NCBI GenBank assembly: GCA_021396245.1
Contig: WNYE01000031.1
Span: 350,924 to 414,923, forward strand
From: Sporothrix humicola
Taxonomy: Eukaryota; Ascomycota; Sordariomycetes; Ophiostomatales; Ophiostomataceae
DNA: 64,000 nt
Direction: 5' to 3'
Position numbers and translations under genes: made by a program. A model generated the notes under the pieces. That model was not told the DNA's origin. It searched no databases and saw only the letters and a program-made list of their open reading frames with translations. Positions 58,459 through 64,000 of this stretch are shown one piece after another (the first letter of the stretch is position 1; every line of letters starts with the position of its first letter).

Positions 58459-61022
58459 AGCCACACAATATACGGGATATCGCGAGATGCCTCGCTGCTT
58501 GATAATGCGAGCAATTTTTGTGTGACAGCGGAAAGATACCGCATGGGCTAGCCAGATGCAACAGAAAGAAATGGAAAAGAAGAAGAAAAAAGAAAGTAAG
58601 GCTCATAGGGAGTATTTTTCTGCAAAGTGATAGTAGTATTGCCAGCATGCATCCCTTCAAATCATCAACCTTGGATCTTGGCCCTTCCCTCCTTTTATCT
58701 ACGACAAACAAGGTAAGATGCATCTGCATCTCTGACTTTCCCCTCTTCTCCCCCTCTCGTCTCCTTTTACGATATGCATATCCATGAAAAGACTACGTAG
58801 ACTTTTTGTCGCGGCTTTTGCCACATGTCGCTGAGACATTTTGGAATTGTGTTTGATGAAAGAGTGTGTGAAGAAATTTAGATCAAAGAAAATGCGAGGA
58901 AATCAAGCTTGGCCTCTCCTTGTTTCCCCTCTTTTTAATTCGCAATAACAGGATCCAGATCAAACTGTCCCGCTGTCAACAAGACAGACTTCCACGAGAA
59001 TGACAGGACCGGAGAATTGCTCCTTCTAACATCAAACTGCTCTTAAAAACGTACGTTTTTTTACAATGGTGCAGACGCCGGTCGGCCAGAACAAGTCTAG
59101 CATAGAGGGGTTTCGCCAATGAGTACAGGGGCCAGATTGGAGATGGCAGAATAAGTCTACAGGGGTCATTCAAATACCGTGTCCGTGTTGTCCAGACGGA
59201 AACGGTTTTCAATATTCAACGGCTTTGAATTTGACAGATGACCTGTAGGTTTTCTAGACGAGGCTCGGTGCTATCGCAAGTCTTTTCTCAATGTTGAATA
59301 TGCTGCACCAATATAGGAAGCGAGACAACGTGTGAAATATATATAAGTGACTCTTAATGAATAAAAATCAAAAACATAAAATGCATTGAGAACGTTGTAA
59401 TGCACCATATCCAAACGATACTCCGTACAACCACATATTCAGGGCAAGCCTTACCTGCCCTATCCATATTGCTGTCTCGCATATCTTGTCCTTCTCCTCA
59501 CTTTATTATGGAGCACGGGCAGTTGGGTTCGACCTTGGCCGAGATGCATGGCAAGGGTCCCCTGGAAAGGAGAGTGTCGAAGATGGGCTTTTCTAAAAAT
59601 GAAAGAAAAGCATGGCAAAATTAAAACGTCGCTGAAGACACTGTCTAACTTCCAAGACATAGAAAAGATACACACACGCACGCACAGAACAGGAAAAAGA
59701 CAAGCCAAATAGCTTCTGCACAGTATCTGCATTCTGCAGCCTGCAGGTCTCATACCCAAAGCCTGCAAGTGTTGCATTTTGTGCCTGGAATCGGTGTAGC
59801 GTCCCAGAAATACAAAATATGGGAGGAACCACGAACCGATGGAAGCCAGGGAAGACCCTGTCTCTGCATCGCCTTGAACTCTCACCCTCGATTCTCGGAG
59901 CATTGGTGTTCTGCCCGAAAGGATGAGAAAGAAAAGGGAAAAGACCGTAAATGCCAGCCAAGCTGCGTTAACACTATTGTTCTCCCGTAAATTGGCCCTT
60001 CCAACCCCAGTCAAAAGAGCAAGCCACCAAGATGCTAGCCTGCTCGCTTGTCGGCCCTCTCCTTTTGGAACTTAATTTGGACAATGGTCAATGTTGGCTC
60101 GGATTGTTGTTGGATGTAGTCTATTTCGTGCATACAGACCGACCACAAAACGGAAAAGCAAGGCATTTTTGGCCATTTTTGACGTTTTCCTGCTTGCTAG
60201 TCGTGGCAACGCATCCTTCAAAGAGTACTTGCACTGGACATTATTAGAACTCCGTACTTTCAGGGGACATTGAAGAATCCTGAGGATTATTCAAGTAAGA
60301 TACCATCCTGCAAAAGCACCCCAGGCTTTTGAGGCAAGGCCAGGGCTCCTTGGGGCGTCATCCTCTAAACAATACGCGTATTTTTCCGACCGAGCCCTGA
60401 AGGCTCCCTGTAGGTCGTATTCTACCTGCACGATAACCGTTTTAGTCTTGGCAGCTCTGGGACAAAGACAAAGGAAGCACAACGGCCAGCAAGATCTCAT
60501 CTCGCACACGCCTCCACCAAAACGGTTCGCCTCTTGCCTCTTGGAATCTTCCGTAGTGTCTTTGTATCCTGTCATTCTATCCTTTAAAGTGTAGCGCATT
60601 TCACAGTCTCCCAGTCCGTTCGACGCCTCCGTATTTTGACCATTCAAAATGCTTCATTCGGCTCAGACGAGGCGTCTAGGAACTACTGAGTATGAAGGCT
60701 AGTAGGTATTTGCATAGTCTCGTGGGTTTATTTATTTTCAATCTCATGGTTTATTCATATCCCGAGGGCGATATACATGCCAAGGGCGGACTCTGGGGAA
60801 GACAGCTTAAAAAGTAATAAAAAATGAATGGGACAAACAAACCAACTCACTCAGGATGAGAAAATTACGAGCCATTAACTTGGGAAATATACGACGTTGG
60901 CAAGGCTCTGAATTTGGAATTAAAACAGACGACCTAGACGGGCAACATGGGCCCTCCATTGCAACGGTGGGTTGAATAAAGTGTAATCCTACAATCCGCC
61001 GTGAAAAAGTGTGCAAATACCG

Positions 61023-61107
61023 CCGTATCGTGGCCGTATTATGGCCGCAGTATGGCCACGCCTCCGCGTTTGCGCCGCAGTATGTCCACAGTACGTCCAT
61101 AGTATGA
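61023..61107. repeat. Degenerate 11-bp tandem array
   Basis: Six related 11-bp units (such as CCGTATTATGG, CCGCAGTATGG, CCACAGTACGT) occur as two groups of three, split by a 19-base GC-rich interruption at 61056-61074. The units share CCnnAnTAnGn spacing with conserved CC starts. Confidence 0.75.
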
Positions 61108-63923
61108 CGGCCTGTCTTCCTGTATGAGCTGTGCAGCCGTTGAGACCTGTTGCGGAATAAGGGGAAAGTGTGGGTAGACAAACCGAAAAATTAAAGTGGA
61201 AGAAGAAGAAAAAAGAAACAAGAAAAGATTGACACAAAATTTGATTTCTGACGAGCGCTGAGGGAAACGTGCTATCCATGCCAAAAGGTGCTAAATGGAT
61301 CTCCACTTAGGGCACTTTAACGCACTGGGGCAGCTGTAGCGCAGCGATACCGACGGCACATGGCGCGGTTGCGCGTTAGCAAAAGTTACAGCGGACCGCA
61401 CTAACACGGAGTGACACGGCCCAAATACAGTGGTCAGCGGCACTTGTGTCCGCTGTCAGTGCTATAAGATGGGCCAAGATGTGCTAGCAGATGGAGATAC
61501 GATAGCGCCTTCCCGCCTTCCCCTCTTGTCATTGTTTCCTTCCGGAGGTGACTTGCAAGATACACACGTCGTAATATGGGGCTCGCAAGATGAGCCCTGC
61601 AGGCAGGCAAACAGCACTTGCCTCTTTTGTGCCACGTAAGTTGCATCTTGATTTTCTTAATCAAAGACACGGACGGTCTTCCTCGCCCGTACTTGCTCCG
61701 TATTCTGTATATCGAATACTGGCTATCAAGAGGCGTCTGTGAAAGAAAACAATGGGCCGTCGACATTCATCGGACACTAACCGCGAGGCTCCCCGACCCC
61801 GATTTTCCCTTGCCAGGGCCCTTGTCCGAATTTCGTTTTTCCTTTCATTTTCTCTTCACCTCTTTTCCCCTTCTGATCTCGGTGATGTAACGTGGCTCGC
61901 TATCATCAGTGGCTGCATTAGCTTTGCTGTCAAGTTTTGTTGACCACGACGTATTCCACGAGGATATCCTTTCCTTCTTTTGGTCTTTCCTTCTGCGTTC
62001 TGCCTTTTGTCGGCCTATTCCAACCCGTACTCGGGTTGCACTCGGCCGTCGTCCGTTGCTCCTTCCTTCTTCCTTTTCGGCTGTTGTAAAAACGAAGCCT
62101 TGTTGGCATGTGCCGAAGGCCATGTTCCTTCCGCGTTCTGCATTTTTGCTATTCTGTGTTCCTACTTTCCTTCTTCTTTGGGAAGGCTACCGCCGAAGGC
62201 ATTCCCAAACCTCGGTGACGGTGTCTTTGTTCGCACTTTTCCTTCTTCCATCTCCGAGGAACGAGGAAACGGATCTCGTCCTGCTTGTATTTTGTAAGTC
62301 ACAGAGGCAAGATAAACTGGACAAGATTCCATATCTTGTCTCTTTTCTCCATATTCGTACGGAAGACCCAGCAAGACAAAGCTCCGGCGGCCCCAACGAC
62401 CGCACCTGCCTCTCCTGTTTTCTTTCCTATCTTGTAGCTAGGGCCTTCAGCAAAACATAGGAAGGCAAGGCGAGGCAAGGCAGGGCAAAAAAGACGGAAA
62501 GAACAACCAACGAGGCAACGGACAGACGCTAGCAAAGTGCGGGCAGGTGCCGCCATTTCGCAATCAACACTACCCCATCCTTGACGAGACTATTGCCTCG
62601 CTGCGCGTCCCGCCGTTCCTTAGTTCCAGCTCGTTCAGGTGTAGTCCAGTCCAGCCCCTCCTAAAATGCCTTCCAAATGCCACCCCGAGTGCATTGGGTG
62701 CCCCCAATTTCGGCATGCAAGTGCCTTAAAGTGCCAGGCGGTCGGCCGTGCCGGATGATCGACCCCAGGCTAGGTACTTGTTAGGGAAGGAAGGGAAAGG
62801 TGCCGCCGTCTCCGCCAGAAGGGGAAAGAGAGCATCAGGTACCAGTGAGCCCAAGTCACCTCTTGCCTCCCTCGTCGCAGCATTGGTAAAGAAAAGGGAA
62901 GGTGCGTGGGTTCAGCGCACGGAGCACGGCAGTAGACTGCCGATGATGGACTGGACTGGCAGAACTGGATGTGCCCAACTGGACAAAAGAAATGTGAGCG
63001 TCGTGTTTATTTCCTGTTTGGTGATTTCGCCGTTGCCATTTTTGAGTTGGGAGATCTTTAGGCTTTCTTTTTTCGCTTCTTTTTTTCATTGTTCTTTGCT
63101 CGTCAATCACATCGTCACTTTTTGACTTGTCTTCGTTCCTTCCTTTTTGGATGTTCTCCCGCACCTTCCCTCCTTCCTTTCCTTCTTTCCCTGTTTCCAT
63201 ATCTCACCTCCTTCCCTCGAAGATGCAGGCCAAGATGCACATCTCCACAGAGCTGGAAATGCAATCACTCTTGGCGCTAAAATGGTGATCACTGCCTATT
63301 CATGCTTCACCTCTTTTCTCTTCTCACATCGCAACTTTTGTTCTCTTCCTATCATCGGTTTTCCCCCGAGCAGTCCCCCCCCTCCTCTTTCAAAGTGTGG
63401 CGTCTTGCTAGCGCGTGTCTTGGCCCGATGCAACAACCCCCAGTTGAATGAGAATAAATAGACCCCAGCAGAAGCGGGACAATTGTTATCACCGGCAGTC
63501 CCTTTTTGTTACGGGGCAAGATGAATTGATCGACTTGATCAGCTTGGTCGACTTGCAGTCTCTTATTTGGTTTTTTTTCTGAGCCTTCTCTTCCTCATGA
63601 TCGTCGCTGCTCTGACGTAGGGGTGCTCCATTTGGGTGCAGAACATTGCGAATCTGTATCCCGAGACCGAGATGTTGAGAATGTCAATGATTTTTTCAAC
63701 GACGTTGGTCTTGGTGTCTCAGTATTTCAACTTTGACGCCGACGGCTTTGTCCAACGGCACTGCAAGCTGCAAACCACGAAAACGAAGAACAAATCACAA
63801 TTAATAGCCCCAGAAACTCCAACACTGGACTAGGACCAAAACGAGCAATATCGCGCGAGGCCCCTGCTTTTGTCCATGGACTGGCGACTGTCTGCCGGAG
63901 CATTGTCCACGTTCTCCCACAGC

Positions 63924-64000
63924 CAGGGTTGTGAAATTAGTCTTTAGTCTTAGTCCACCCCCGGACTAAGACTAACTAATGTGCACTTTAGTCCTATACA
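63924..64000. mobile_element. Possible hAT-like transposon end (cut by window edge)
   Basis: CAGGGTTGTGAAATTAGTC starts at 63924. It is followed by a perfect 13-bp inverted repeat (63944-63956 and 63963-63975, TTAGTCTTAGTCC and its complement, 6-base loop) and another TTTAGTCC at about 63987. A CAGGGTT-type terminus with short subterminal repeats in both orientations is typical of hAT elements. The other end, any transposase and the target-site duplication are beyond the window, so this is tentative. Confidence 0.35.

Larger units (their letters stand above)
54680..63923. other. Gene-poor region, distal third
   Basis: No gene is recognised. A long pyrimidine tract (about 56570-56660) is followed within 50 bases by a purine tract (about 56700-56770). 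An A17 run lies near 55905. Motif copies occur at 54997, 59419, 60249, 60625 and 61695. Two further simple repeats and a degenerate 11-bp array are listed separately. Confidence 0.45.

Noticed and set aside
63636..63833. A 65-residue frame beginning MQNIANLYPETEMLRMSM that looks more protein-like than its surroundings
   Set aside because: It is too short and unsupported. I see no family match and no flanking exon; it could be an eroded fragment, but this cannot be shown here.
40110..64000. The desert as a large cargo-carrying mobile element or a centromere
   Set aside because: No tyrosine-recombinase captain, reverse transcriptase or transposase can be read, and the base composition is not the extreme AT-richness of RIP-mutated fungal centromeres.

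Overview
The window comes from a filamentous ascomycete (Pezizomycotina), most likely a Sordariomycete. Short 59-96 nt spliceosomal introns have GTRNGT-type donors and CTAAC-like branch points. Long Gln/Ala/Ser/Pro tracts sit inside otherwise conserved proteins, and a fungus-specific Zn2Cys6 factor and BAH-PHD protein are present. I cannot fix the genus. Splice sites were placed by hand, and every joined model keeps an open frame.

Layout. 1-10.4 kb: the 3' part of an Atg22-type vacuolar permease gene, a long pyrimidine-rich leader, a BAH-PHD chromatin reader (EPR-1 type), then ALG12 and YOS1 diverging from one 0.9 kb promoter. 11.1-24.3 kb: three minus-strand genes, namely a 1708-residue F-box/propeller protein ending in a CaaX box, mitochondrial protoporphyrinogen oxidase (HEM14) and an MFS sugar porter. 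The last two flanks hold a perfect 24-bp hairpin and a (GT)19 repeat. 24.3-29.9 kb: no recognisable gene. 29.9-40.1 kb: four more minus-strand genes, namely an MFS permease, a small nuclear-type protein built from a duplicated exon module (with an assembly gap in its first intron), a PQ-loop membrane protein (ANY1 type) and a low-complexity Zn2Cys6 transcription factor. 40.1-64.0 kb: about 24 kb without a convincing gene, holding only simple repeats, polypurine/polypyrimidine tracts, a dispersed TACTCCGTA motif and, at the very end, a possible hAT-like transposon terminus.

The genes do not form a pathway cluster. Several serve endomembranes (Atg22, Alg12, Yos1, the PQ-loop protein), two are nuclear regulators, and one makes haem. 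The points most worth following up are the CaaX-tailed F-box protein, the split PHD finger, the exon duplication, the perfect hairpin, a stop codon lying inside a consensus intron of the Zn2Cys6 gene, and the gene desert with its dispersed palindromic motif. I found no clear new multi-gene system.
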